From the NCBI RefSeq assembly GCF_034366625.1, contig NZ_JAXMIH010000005.1, positions 186,001-250,000 of the forward strand: DNA of 64,000 bases, in the 5' to 3' direction. The notes below the pieces were generated by a model that worked only from the letters and a program-made list of their open reading frames with translations, was not told where the DNA came from and did no database searches. Below are positions 1-9,800 of the stretch, piece by piece. Within the stretch, counting starts at the first letter, position 1. The number at the start of each line of letters is the position of its first letter. The stretch is from Prosthecobacter sp. GTDB lineage: Bacteria > Verrucomicrobiota > Verrucomicrobiia > Verrucomicrobiales > Verrucomicrobiaceae. The position numbers and the translations under genes are program-made.

Positions 1-2
1 TC

Positions 3-368
3 GGTGCCAACACCGTCGATGTCGTGCTGCCCTACAATTTCCCCGGAGGCACCGGCAATGACAGCTACGGCATCGGCTACAGCTACAACAGCAGCCTGCC
101 CGGTGATTCCATGTTCGAGAGCGGCGACTCCAGCAGCCCAACCTTTATCCCATGGCATGGACAGCTCGCCCTGGTCGGCACACACTCGGTGACCGGCACC
201 ATCAGCGACACTCCGTATTCCATCGACAACCTCATCGCTGTCTATCTCGATCAAATGACCACGCAGGGCATCGACTTCAGCGTCGTTCCCGAGCCGTCGC
301 GCGCCATGCTTCTGCTCGTCGGTGCTTGCGCCGTGCTGCGGCGCAGGCACCGTGCGCCACGGGAATGA
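3..368 (+). CDS. PEP-CTERM sorting domain protein, 3' end only
   Basis: The reading frame is open from the window edge, so the N-terminus lies outside. The last part carries the motif VPEP followed by a hydrophobic stretch (roughly AMLLLVGACAVL) and a basic tail RRRHR, the classic tripartite PEP-CTERM anchor that is processed by an exosortase and marks an exported surface or matrix protein. The body is rich in Gly, Ser, Thr and Tyr, as usual for these proteins, and no catalytic domain is visible in the part present. The stop codon overlaps the folC start (ATGA). Function beyond export and sorting cannot be assigned. Confidence 0.8.
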   Translation, partial: GANTVDVVLPYNFPGGTGNDSYGIGYSYNSSLPGDSMFESGDSSSPTFIPWHGQLALVGTHSVTGTISDTPYSIDNLIAVYLDQMTTQGIDFSVVPEPSRAMLLLVGACAVLRRRHRAPRE

Positions 369-1588
369 TCAACGACACGGCGCAACAGGAAATCGACTGG
401 CTCTACAGCACGCAGCTCTTCGGCATCAAGCTGGGACTCGACAATGTGGAGCGGCTGCTGCGCGAGCTGAATCTTCCCGCACACGGACAAAAATTCATCC
501 ACGTCACCGGCACGAACGGCAAAGGCTCCACCTGCGCCTTCATGCATTCGATCCTGAAGGTCGCGGGCATCAATGGCGGGCTCTTCACCTCACCGCATCT
601 CATTCATTTCGGCGAGCGCATTCGTGACGCGGAACGCATGATCACGTCCCCAGAGATCGCCGCTGGCATCGCACGCCTGCGTGAGCGTGTTTCCGACTGG
701 AACCCGCATCCCACCTTCTTCGAACTCACACTCGCTCTCGCACTGGAATGGTTTGCGCAGCGGAACAATCCGTGGGTCGTGCTCGAAACCGGTCTCGGTG
801 GCCGCTTGGACGCCACGAATGCGATCACGCCCGCTGTCACCGTCATCACACCCATTGGTTGGGATCACATGGACATGCTCGGCGACACACTGGCGAAGAT
901 CGCCGCTGAAAAAGCCGGCATCATCAAGCCCGGAGTGCCCGTGATCACGATGATACAGGACGTGGAGGCGCTCGAAGTCATCCAACGTACCGCCACAGAG
1001 CGCACCGCACCGCTCACGATCATCGAAACACCCTGGAGCGGTGAAACTGGTCTCCCCGGCCCGCATCAACGCTGGAACGCCGCCATGGCTGTCGCTGCGT
1101 TGCGTGCCGCCGGCTTCGATCTCGATGGCAACGTGATCACTCGCGGCCTTCTGGATGTTCAATGGCCCGCCCGCTTTCAGAAAATCGGCCCCATCATCAT
1201 CGACGGCGCTCACAACCTCGATGCCGCTCGTGTCCTCGCTCAAACGTGGCGCGAGCAGTTCCCGAACGAGAAAGCCGCGATCATCTTCGGAGCGGTCTCC
1301 GGCAAAGACACCGCCGCCGTTCTGCGCGAACTCGCGCCCATCGCCGCTTCTTGGCATTTCACCGGCTTTGACTCGCCCCGTGCGCTTCCTGCGGCCAAAT
1401 TGCGCGAAATCTGGACGAGTCTCGACCTTGAATCGCGCTCTGTGACCATGCACGAACGCATCGGCGATGCATTGCAGACCGTGAACGAAAAGGATCGCGT
1501 TTTAATCGCCGGTTCACTCTATCTCGCCGGTGAATCGCTTGCCTTGCTCGAAAACAAATCAGCCGTATTTGAGCGGAGTGCTCAGTAA
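365..1588 (+). CDS. folC: FolC: dihydrofolate/folylpolyglutamate synthase
   Basis: Cytoplasmic ATP-dependent ligase adding glutamate to dihydropteroate and tetrahydrofolate. The 407-residue product has the Mur-ligase fold: P-loop GTNGKGST at residues 49-56, then the TSPHL..F.ERI substrate segment near 75-87, the LETGLGGRLDATN central-domain signature, the AEKAGIIK motif and the C-terminal IDGAHN motif. The start is the ATG at 365 because homology begins at once with a typical FolC N-terminus (EIDWLYS...FGIKLGLDN); the same frame is open upstream to 152 but that part is non-homologous and lies inside the PEP-CTERM gene. The 4-base overlap suggests translational coupling with an unrelated surface-protein gene. 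Confidence 0.95.
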   Translation: MINDTAQQEIDWLYSTQLFGIKLGLDNVERLLRELNLPAHGQKFIHVTGTNGKGSTCAFMHSILKVAGINGGLFTSPHLIHFGERIRDAERMITSPEIAAGIARLRERVSDWNPHPTFFELTLALALEWFAQRNNPWVVLETGLGGRLDATNAITPAVTVITPIGWDHMDMLGDTLAKIAAEKAGIIKPGVPVITMIQDVEALEVIQRTATERTAPLTIIETPWSGETGLPGPHQRWNAAMAVAALRAAGFDLDGNVITRGLLDVQWPARFQKIGPIIIDGAHNLDAARVLAQTWREQFPNEKAAIIFGAVSGKDTAAVLRELAPIAASWHFTGFDSPRALPAAKLREIWTSLDLESRSVTMHERIGDALQTVNEKDRVLIAGSLYLAGESLALLENKSAVFERSAQ

Positions 1589-1590
1589 AA

Positions 1591-1678
1591 GTACGATGGA
1601 CACTCTTGTCCGTCGATCCGGGTGTCGCGAACACGCTCGACTTTGCGGAGAGCCGACAGACATGAGTGTCTGTCGTAC
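1591..1678. repeat. Inverted pair of REP-like palindromes
   Basis: Two 25-base units lie head to head between the convergent folC and NYN genes. Unit 1 (1591-1615) and the reverse complement of unit 2 (1654-1678) fit the same consensus, GTACGAYRGACACTCWTGTCYGTCG. Each folds into a hairpin: stem 1594-1602 with 1607-1615 (one G-T wobble) and a perfect 9-base stem 1654-1662 with 1667-1675, each with a 4-base loop. This is the paired arrangement of BIME/REP elements. The second unit touches the last base of the NYN gene stop codon. It could also act as a bidirectional terminator, though no T-run follows. Confidence 0.7.
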
Positions 1679-2493
1679 TACTCCTCCGTCGCCGAGACTT
1701 TGATGCGGTAACCGTTCTCGTTCTTCTCCAACTTCATCAGATTGCGCTCAGCCGCAGCCTCCAGCAGCGCACTGAAGGTGCTGAAGCCGTAAAAGCGCTC
1801 GTCAAACTGCGGCTGACGGCGGCGGATCGCCTGCTTCACCGGCCCGGCCCATACTGTGTCGCTACCACTGCGGCCCAGCATTGCCTCCACCGTCTCCACG
1901 ACGAGTTGGATCGCCTTCTCGGGATCGCCGCCCGGTTTTCTTTCCTGCGTGGCCGGTTTGGCCGCTGACGGAGCCGGTTTGGCACGCGCCAGTCGCGTCT
2001 GGGTCTTCTCCTCCTCACGCACGAGATCGTCGTAGAAGATGAACTCATCGCAGTTGTCGATGAACAGGCCGCTGGTGGACTGTTTCACGCCCACGCCGAT
2101 GACGGTCTTGTTGTTCTCGCGCAGCTTGCTCACCAGCGGCGAGAAATCCGAATCTCCGCTCACGATGGCAAAGGTATCGACGTGCGGCTTCGTGTAACAC
2201 AGATCGAGCGCATCCACGACCATGCGGATGTCCGCCGAGTTCTTGCCCGACTGCCGCACATGCGGGATTTCGATCAGCTCGAACGACGCCTCATGGATCG
2301 ACGCCTTGAAGCTCTTGTAGCGGTCCCAGTCGCAGTAAGCCTTCTTCACCACGATGCTGCCCTTCAGCAGCAGGCGGTCCAGCACCTTGTTCATGTCGAA
2401 CTTGTCGTACTTGGCGTCCTTCACCCCGATGGCGAGGTTTTCAAAGTCGCAGAAAACAGCAATCGTGTGCGCGCGGTCGGTGGGGGAGGCCAT
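1678..2493 (-). CDS. NYN-domain (LabA/DUF88-type) protein with C-terminal OST-HTH/LOTUS-like domain
   Basis: The 271-residue protein starts with the PIN-like NYN fold: acidic residues in FCDFENLA near the N-terminus, then KNSADIRMVVDALDL and VSGDSDFSPLV, which are the conserved aspartates of this putative RNase family. After a Lys/Pro/Ala-rich linker (about residues 160-185), a C-terminal segment of about 75 residues resembles OST-HTH/LOTUS domains, which bind RNA. The likely role is a cytoplasmic ribonuclease or RNA-binding protein. ATG at 2493 is preferred over the upstream GTG at 2499. Its 3' end faces folC across the palindromic pair. The LOTUS assignment is by pattern and less sure than NYN. 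Confidence 0.85.
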   Translation of the reverse strand: MASPTDRAHTIAVFCDFENLAIGVKDAKYDKFDMNKVLDRLLLKGSIVVKKAYCDWDRYKSFKASIHEASFELIEIPHVRQSGKNSADIRMVVDALDLCYTKPHVDTFAIVSGDSDFSPLVSKLRENNKTVIGVGVKQSTSGLFIDNCDEFIFYDDLVREEEKTQTRLARAKPAPSAAKPATQERKPGGDPEKAIQLVVETVEAMLGRSGSDTVWAGPVKQAIRRRQPQFDERFYGFSTFSALLEAAAERNLMKLEKNENGYRIKVSATEE

Positions 2494-2536
2494 GATCACA
2501 GATCGTCCGCCCGCGCAGACTCCGGGTCAACTGACG

Positions 2537-3550
2537 TTAGCGACGAAACCACCACGCGCCCAGACCTAGCAACGCCAATCCAGCCGTAATCACACCCACC
2601 GGCGGCTTGCCTGCCGGCGGCACTTCGACCTCACTCGGAGTGATGCGCACGATCTCGAGCTTGGGCGTGGTATCGACCGGGCTCCAATCAGCGGCCACCA
2701 GCAGATCAATGCCCGGGTTCTGGTCTTTGACCTCACAGGAGCAGGCACCGCAAAGATAGGCGGCGTGTTCCAGCACATTGCCATCATGGATTCCGGCACC
2801 GATGAGCGGCTCCAGCATGCGGCCACGGCCAAACACGGGGAAGGCCATCGGTTCTCCGGCAAAGTCCTTCAAATCAGGCTCCATGTGCAGCAGCATGGCC
2901 AGCAGCGCGGCCTCCTGCGGATCATCGCGCCGCAGGCGCAGCAAGGAGAACTCCACTTTCAGCGGCAGGTCGGACTGGAGCGTGTTCACAGGATCGGCGG
3001 ACTTTCCAGACTCGTTACGACCGACTACTCCATCGGGCAGTTTGACGGCTGCCTGGGCTTGTTCGAGCGCCTGAGTCAGTGCTTTGATCGCTGCCTCGTC
3101 TTTTGGAGCATTACCGCTCTCCACAAAGAGCCACACGGCGGTTTGACCGGTCAGCAGGCGTTTGCGCAACTCCAATCGCACAGGCGAATCGAGCAGCAGT
3201 TGCACATTTGCCGCCGTCAGTGGACCCTGCCAGATCGGTTCAGCTTCTGCTTCACGCAGCTTGTGCGGATAACGCAGGGCAATGCGCGCCTGATCCTCTT
3301 TGGCGGGAGATTCCACCTGAACGTCGAGATTCACCGGCAGTTCAGGTGTCGTGCGAAGCTGCTCCACCAGCTTTTGCTCAACAGCGGACAACCCACCACT
3401 CGCAGGCACAATGGAGACGAGATACGAGGCCGGTTCCCAGCGCTCCAAGGCGTAACGGAAGACCGGCACCTGACACGCCAGGCTGAGGAGCGCGGTCGCA
3501 AATGAAAGAGCGACAGCGATCCGAAGCGGTGAAAATCGAGCACGGAGCAT
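2537..3550 (-). CDS. Exported, C-terminally anchored protein of unknown function
   Basis: The product has about 337 residues, an N-terminal hydrophobic export segment (a Cys after SLA could be a weak lipobox) and a C-terminal hydrophobic helix ending GAWWFRR, so both ends look membrane-associated. The middle has no family I recognise. It contains a Cys cluster CGACSC about 80 residues from the end, next to a GNVLEHAAYL segment, which could bind metal or form disulfides. ATG at 3550 is chosen over TTG at 3559. It is transcribed divergently from the propeller gene at 3656, so the 105-base gap must hold both promoters. Confidence 0.7.
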   Translation of the reverse strand: MLRARFSPLRIAVALSFATALLSLACQVPVFRYALERWEPASYLVSIVPASGGLSAVEQKLVEQLRTTPELPVNLDVQVESPAKEDQARIALRYPHKLREAEAEPIWQGPLTAANVQLLLDSPVRLELRKRLLTGQTAVWLFVESGNAPKDEAAIKALTQALEQAQAAVKLPDGVVGRNESGKSADPVNTLQSDLPLKVEFSLLRLRRDDPQEAALLAMLLHMEPDLKDFAGEPMAFPVFGRGRMLEPLIGAGIHDGNVLEHAAYLCGACSCEVKDQNPGIDLLVAADWSPVDTTPKLEIVRITPSEVEVPPAGKPPVGVITAGLALLGLGAWWFRR

Positions 3551-3655
3551 GGTGATCAAGAAGCCAAGGCCGCAAGCCGGTGCAAGGATTGCGCCGAAGG
3601 GCCAGGCATTCGATTCAATGAAAAGCGGCGTTCAAGCGACGTTCTTTCTGCCTTC

Positions 3656-6655
3656 ATGGCTTCCTTCTGCTCCATCCTTCTTTCCGTTTTGATGCTGCCG
3701 TTCGTGGCGCAAGCCGCCGACTGGCCCACTTATCGAGGCGATGCGGCGCGCAGTGGATTCACAGCCGAGACGATTCCGAATCAATTGCGTCTGCGCTGGC
3801 AATTCAACGCGGGTCTGCCGCCACAGCCCGCATGGCCGACTTCGGAGCGCATGGATTTCGATCTCGCCTTCCAGCCGATCATCGTCGGCGATCTCGTTGT
3901 CTTCGGCAGCTCGGCGGATGATCAAGTCTATGCGCTGGATGCCAAAACAGGCGCGATCCGCTGGCGCTTCTTTTCCGAAGGACCGATTCGTTTTGCGCCT
4001 GCGGCATGGAAAGACCGCATCTTCGTCGCCAGTGACGACGGCTTTCTTTACGCGCTCGCTTTGGCCGATGGCGAAGTGCTGTGGAAGCACCGGGCAGGCC
4101 CGGCTGCGGAAAAAGTCTTCGGCAACGAGCGCATGATCTCGCACTGGCCTGCGCGTGGCGGTCCCGTGGTGCAGGAGGACAAGGTGTACTTCACTGGCGG
4201 CATCTGGCCGAGCGACGGCGTCTTCATTCACGCGCTGGATGCAGAGTCCGGCAAAGCAGTCTGGGCCAACAGCGAAACCGGCCGCATGCTCATGAAGCAA
4301 CCGCATGGTGGTGCTGAAGCACTCAGCGGCGTCGCGCCGCAGGGCTATCTGCTTGCTACGGCAGACGCGCTCATCGTGCCCACGGGCCGCGCGGTGCCTG
4401 CGGTGTTTGATCGTTCTGATGGCAAGCTGCGCTACTACCACCTGCAAAAGAACCAGCAGCGCGGCGGCACGCGAGCCTTGCTGACGGACAAATATTTCGT
4501 GAATTCCGGCAGCCTCTTCGATGTGGCGACGGGCGAACTGGCCTCGCAGCTCGGTCTCGGCTGCGCCGTGGCCGTCCCTGGCGGCCTCGTGCGCGCCGAT
4601 GGTCGGTCGCTCATGACGTATCGCTGGCGTGATGTGGAAAAGATCGACCGCAAAGGCCAGGCGCAGAAAGTTCACTCGCTGGAGCAGGATCGCATCGTGC
4701 CGGTCGAAGGGCAGGTGAGTGAGTTCATCATCGCGGGCAGCGAGGCCGTGGTCGGCTGCGACGGTCTGATCACCGCGATTGATTACAACGGCCAGCGTAA
4801 CCAGTGGTGGAAGCACGAAGTGGAAGGCCGCGTGCTCGGTCTCGCCGCTGGCAACGGCCGTATCGTCGCCACCACGGATCGCGGCGTGGTCTATCTCTTC
4901 GATGGCAGCCCCGAGCCACTGCCTCCAGCCATCGCGAAGGCACCTGAGATCAAAGTGGAAGCCACGGCTGACAAAGAAGCCAAGGCCATCCTTGCCGCCA
5001 CTGGCATCAACGCGGGCTATGCCGTCGAGTTCGGCGCTGGCAACGGCGATCTCGCCCTGGCGCTGGCACGGCAGTCCAACTTGCACATCCTCGCCGTGGA
5101 GCCTGATCCCGTCCGTGCGGCCGAAGCACGGCAGCGTATCGCCGCCGCCGGCCTTTACGGATCACGCATCACCGTTCACGTCGCCGCATTGAGTGCCACC
5201 GACTTCCCCAAGCAGTGCGCAAATCTGGTGATCGCTCCCAAACAAGCCGCGCAACCCGAGGTGCAGAACGAAATGCGTCGCCTGCGCCGACCCTACTCCG
5301 GCGTCCTCTGCCAGTGGCAGAAAGGCAAGATCACCTTGGAGAAAGCCATCGCGCCCGTCGGCAATGGAAGCTGGACGCATCAGAACGGCAACGCCGCCAA
5401 CACGCTTTGTTCCGACGATGAGGTCGTCAAAGGCCAGCTCTCCATGTTCTGGTTCCGCGATGTCGATTTCGAAGTGGCCAACCGCCACGGCCAGGGCCCC
5501 GCGCCGCTTGTTTCTAAAGGCTACATGGTCGTCAGCGGCGTGAATGGCCTCTGCTGCCTCGACGCCTACAACGGCCGCAAACTGTGGGAGTTCGACGTGA
5601 AGAACCTGCTCCTCGACTTCGACGGCATCCATCACGATGTCGGTGTTGGCGACACCGGCGGGCCCTTCTGCATCGGTGGTGACTCGGTGTATGTGAAAAG
5701 CGGCCCGCGCTGCCTGCGCATCGAGTTGAGCACCGGCAAACTGAAAGGCGAGTTCACCACACCCGTCGCCAAAGACGCCGCCAATCGCAACTGGGGCTAT
5801 CTCGCCTGGGAAAACGGCATCCTTTTCGGCTCCGTCGAGAATCAGATGCACAACGTCAGCCCGCGCTACCAGCTCACCAGCCTGCGCACCGAGTCCGTGC
5901 TGCTCTTTGCGATGGACCCCAATTCAGGCGCGGTGAAATGGCAGTACCAACCCACGGGTTCCATCCGCCACAACTCTGTCGCCATCGCGGGCGAGAAGGT
6001 CTATTTGATCGACCGCCCGATCATCGAGGCCGACCGCGTCACCAACTTCAAACGCGATGGCAAAGCCGCGCCCAAGCTCCCGCACAGCGCCGTGCCTAAC
6101 GGCACTCTTTTCGCGCTCGATGCTCGCACCGGCAAGACTCTGTGGAAAAACGACAGTGACATTTGGGGCACGCAGATCTCCGTCAGTGCCAGGCACAACG
6201 TCTTGCTCATGAACTACAAGGCCGTGCGCCACAAATTCTTCGAGATCCCTTCCGAAGCCGGCGGCCGCCTCGGCGGCTTTGACATCCGCACCGGTGCCAA
6301 GCTCTGGGAGCAGCAGGTGAAGATCGAAACCCGTCCGCTGATCAACGACGACAAAATCTACGCGCAGGGCGGCTCTTGGGACCTCAAGACCGGTTCACCC
6401 CTCACTTGGGACTTTCAGCGCTCCTACGGGTGCGGTCAGATCTCCTCCAGCCGCAACCTGCTGCTCTTCCGTTCCGCCACGCTCGGCTACCTTGATCTCT
6501 CCCGCACCGCCGGCACCGAGAACTACGGCGGCATCCGCCCCAGTTGCTGGATCAACGCAATCCCCGCCTCCGGCCTCGTCCTGGTGCCCGACGGCTCCTC
6601 CAAATGCCAGTGCAGCTACCAGATGAAGTCGTGGTTCGCGCTCCAGGGGCAGTGA
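3656..6655 (+). CDS. Secreted PQQ-type beta-propeller with embedded SAM-methyltransferase-like domain
   Basis: The 999-residue product begins with a signal peptide ending near AQA (residue 20), followed by the DWPTYRGD motif typical of secreted PQQ_2/BamB-like propellers. Blades with the VYALDAKTGAIRWRF pattern fill about residues 20-430. Residues about 440-550 look like a Rossmann methyltransferase: glycine loop VEFGAGNGD (457-465), acidic strand end VEPD (481-484), then GLYGSRI and a strand CANLVIAP. From about 570 (GSWTHQNGNAANT) a second propeller runs to the end. Propeller folds usually serve scaffold or dehydrogenase roles; no classic quinoprotein active site is obvious. The reaction is unknown. 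I recall similar fusions in Planctomycetes/Verrucomicrobia, none characterised. Confidence 0.85.
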   Translation: MASFCSILLSVLMLPFVAQAADWPTYRGDAARSGFTAETIPNQLRLRWQFNAGLPPQPAWPTSERMDFDLAFQPIIVGDLVVFGSSADDQVYALDAKTGAIRWRFFSEGPIRFAPAAWKDRIFVASDDGFLYALALADGEVLWKHRAGPAAEKVFGNERMISHWPARGGPVVQEDKVYFTGGIWPSDGVFIHALDAESGKAVWANSETGRMLMKQPHGGAEALSGVAPQGYLLATADALIVPTGRAVPAVFDRSDGKLRYYHLQKNQQRGGTRALLTDKYFVNSGSLFDVATGELASQLGLGCAVAVPGGLVRADGRSLMTYRWRDVEKIDRKGQAQKVHSLEQDRIVPVEGQVSEFIIAGSEAVVGCDGLITAIDYNGQRNQWWKHEVEGRVLGLAAGNGRIVATTDRGVVYLFDGSPEPLPPAIAKAPEIKVEATADKEAKAILAATGINAGYAVEFGAGNGDLALALARQSNLHILAVEPDPVRAAEARQRIAAAGLYGSRITVHVAALSATDFPKQCANLVIAPKQAAQPEVQNEMRRLRRPYSGVLCQWQKGKITLEKAIAPVGNGSWTHQNGNAANTLCSDDEVVKGQLSMFWFRDVDFEVANRHGQGPAPLVSKGYMVVSGVNGLCCLDAYNGRKLWEFDVKNLLLDFDGIHHDVGVGDTGGPFCIGGDSVYVKSGPRCLRIELSTGKLKGEFTTPVAKDAANRNWGYLAWENGILFGSVENQMHNVSPRYQLTSLRTESVLLFAMDPNSGAVKWQYQPTGSIRHNSVAIAGEKVYLIDRPIIEADRVTNFKRDGKAAPKLPHSAVPNGTLFALDARTGKTLWKNDSDIWGTQISVSARHNVLLMNYKAVRHKFFEIPSEAGGRLGGFDIRTGAKLWEQQVKIETRPLINDDKIYAQGGSWDLKTGSPLTWDFQRSYGCGQISSSRNLLLFRSATLGYLDLSRTAGTENYGGIRPSCWINAIPASGLVLVPDGSSKCQCSYQMKSWFALQGQ

Positions 6656-6830
6656 TGTTTCAAGCAGCGCCCTGAACTGCTCATCCCCGCCCCCACGCAT
6701 GGACGATCCTGCCGTGGGGCAGCGCAGGCGCAAGAGATGGCAGGATTGGGCGTATTCGCTGCCTGACCGTGCTGGACTGATCTGGCGCGGTGTTTTGATC
6801 TCTGGCCAACCCCTCCACGCCTCTGACCTC

Positions 6831-9800
6831 ATGAAAATGACTCGTCTCCTCGTCCCCGCTCTATTCCTCGCCGCCGCTGTGCATGCCGCACCGCCGAAGA
6901 AGGACGAAGGCATCGACCCGAACAAGCCGGTGTCGTTCTACAAACACATCCGCCCGATCTTCCAGGCGCAGTGCAACGGCTGCCATCAGCCGGCGAAGAA
7001 GAAGGGCGATTACATCATGACGGAGTTCTTGGCGCTGCTCAAAGGCGGCGAGGAGGGTGGCGCGATCGTTCCTGGCAAGGCGGCGGAGTCGAACATGCTC
7101 AAGCTCCTCAAACCGGACGAAAAGGGCAAAGTGGAAATGCCGCAGAAGGCGGACCCGTTGCACGCGACGCAGATTGCGCTGATCGAGCGTTGGATCAATG
7201 AAGGTGCGAAGGATGACACGCCGGCCTCGGCCAAGGCGCAGTACGACATGGCGCATCCGCCGGTTTATGTCACGGCCCCGGCCATCACCTCGCTCGAATA
7301 CTCGCCGGACGGCACGCAGATCGCGGTGGCGGGCTATCATGAGGTCTTGATTCACAAAGCGGACGGCAGCGGGGTCGTCGCACGTCTCGTCGGCCTCGCG
7401 GAACGCATTCAGAAGCTCGCGTGGTCGCCCGATGGCAAGAAAATCGCCCTCACCGGCGGCAGCCCGGCGCGCATGGGCGAAATCCAGATCTGGGATGTCG
7501 CGGCGAAGAAGCTGGAACTCTCCAAATCACTCACCTTCGACACGCTTTACGGCGCAAGCTGGTCGCCCGATGGCAAATACGTCGCGTTCGGTTGCGGCGA
7601 CAACGCCATGCGTGCGATTGAAGCCGCGACGGGCAAGGAAATGCTGTTCATGGGCGGCCACAGCGACTGGGTGCTCGACACCGTGTGGGGCGTTGATGGC
7701 AAGCACGTCGTCTCCTGCGGTCGCGACATGACGGTGAAGCTCACCGAGGTCACCACGCAGCGCTTCATCGACAACATCACCTCCATCACGCCTGGTGCGC
7801 TCAAAGGCGGCGTGCAGGTGCTCTCACGCCATCCTTCCCGCAATGAAATCCTCATCGGCGGCACCGACGGCGTGCCCGCGATCTATCGCATGGAGCGCAT
7901 CACCAAGCGTGTCATCGGTGACAACGCGAATCTCATCCGCAAATTCCCCGCCATGGAGGGCCGCATCTTCGGCGTCGATTTTGCCCCCGATGGCAAACGC
8001 ATCGCCGCTGGCGCCTCGTATGAAGGCACCGGCGCGGTGAACATCTACGCCTGCGAGTACGACAGCACCATGCCGCCCGAGGTGAAGAAGATCGTCGAAA
8101 CCGTGAACGGCAAAGGCAAGGAACTCGACGATTGGGTCACCAAGGGCGTGAAGCAGCTCAGCGCCACCGCGCTGCCCTGCGGCATCTTCAGTGTCACCTT
8201 CAGTCCCGATGGCAAGACCGTCGCTGCTGCGGGTCAGGATGGCCAGATCCGCCTCATTGATGCCGCCACCGGCAAGATCGCGAAGGAATTCGTCTCCGTG
8301 CCGTTGGTGAAGGAAAAAATCCTCGCCGCGAGTGATGTGATCGCTGACGACGCCGTGCGCGTCGAAGTGAAGCAGGATGACAAGGTCGAAACGCTCCACC
8401 TCGGCCCCACCGTGGCCTCCATCGAGGTCGAACCGGCGAACATCAAGATCGGCAAGCCCGCCGAATACGCGCAGCTTCTCGTCACTGCCAAAATGAGCGA
8501 TGGCACCCGCGCGGACGTCACTCGCATGGCAAAAATTGTCGCCGCCAACGACGGCGTCATCGACATCGACACCCGCGGCATGGTGCGTCCCGATAAAGAC
8601 GGCAGCACGAATGTGCAGATCGCCTTCCTGGGCAAAACCGCCAGCGTGCCCGTCGTCGTCGCCGGCATGAACGCCCCTTTGAAACCCGATTACGTGCGCA
8701 ATGTGATGCCCATCATGTCGAAGCTCGGCTGCAATGCCGGCACCTGCCACGGCTCGAAGGAAGGCAAGGCCGGCTTCAAGCTCAGCCTGCGCGGTTACGA
8801 TCCGGTGTATGACGTGCTCGCCTTTGCCGATGATCTCTCCAGCCGTCGCGCGAACGTCGCCTCGCCGGAGCATTCGCTCATGCTGCTCAAGGCCAGCGGC
8901 AGCGTGCCGCATGAAGGCGGCCAGCTCACCGTGCCGGGCGAACTCTATTATGAAACACTCAAGGCCTGGATCAGCCAGGGCGCGAAGCTCGACATGAAAA
9001 CGCCCCGCGTCACCAGCATCGAACTCTCGCCAAAAAATCCCGTCGTCGAAAAAGTCGGCGCACGCCAGCAGCTCCGTGTCATTGCCCGCTATGCCGATGG
9101 TTATGTCCGAGACGTGACCGCCGAGGCCTTCATCGACAGCGGCAACGGCGATGTCATCGAAGCGGATAAAAAAGGCCTCATGACCAGTCTGCGTCGTGGC
9201 GAAGCGCCGATCCTCGCCCGCTTTGAAGGCAGTTATGCCGCCACCACCATCACCGTCATGGGCGACCGCACCGGCTTCGCGTGGAAGGATCCCGAGAAGT
9301 GGAACAAGATCGACGAACTCGTCGCACAGAAGTGGCAGCGCATGAAGATCGAGCCTTCCGGCGTCTGCAGCGATGAAGATTTCCTCCGCCGCATCCATCT
9401 CGATCTCACCGGCCTGCCGCCGAAGCCCGAAGAAGTCACCGCCTTCCTCGCCGACAAACGTGACCTGCGCACGAAGCGCAGCGAGATTATCGACAAACTC
9501 ATCGGCAACCCCGATTTCGTCGAGCATTGGGCCAACAAATGGGCCGACATGCTGCAGGTGAACTCCAAATTCCTCGGCAGCGAAGGCGCCACCGGCCTGC
9601 GTGCGTGGATCAAGCAGCAGGTCGCCGACAACACGCCGTACGACCGCTTCGCCTACCGTATCATCACCGCCACCGGCTCGAACAAGGACAACCCCGCCGC
9701 CTCCTACTTCAAGACCGTGCGCACCGCCGAAGAACTCTCGGAAAACACCACGCACCTGTTTTTGGCGACCCGTTTCAACTGCAACAAGTGCCATGACCAT

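Noticed and set aside
6691..6719. CCCCACG/CGTGGGG stem between the two large plus-strand genes
   Set aside because: A 7-base stem with a 15-base loop and no T-run; too weak to call a terminator.
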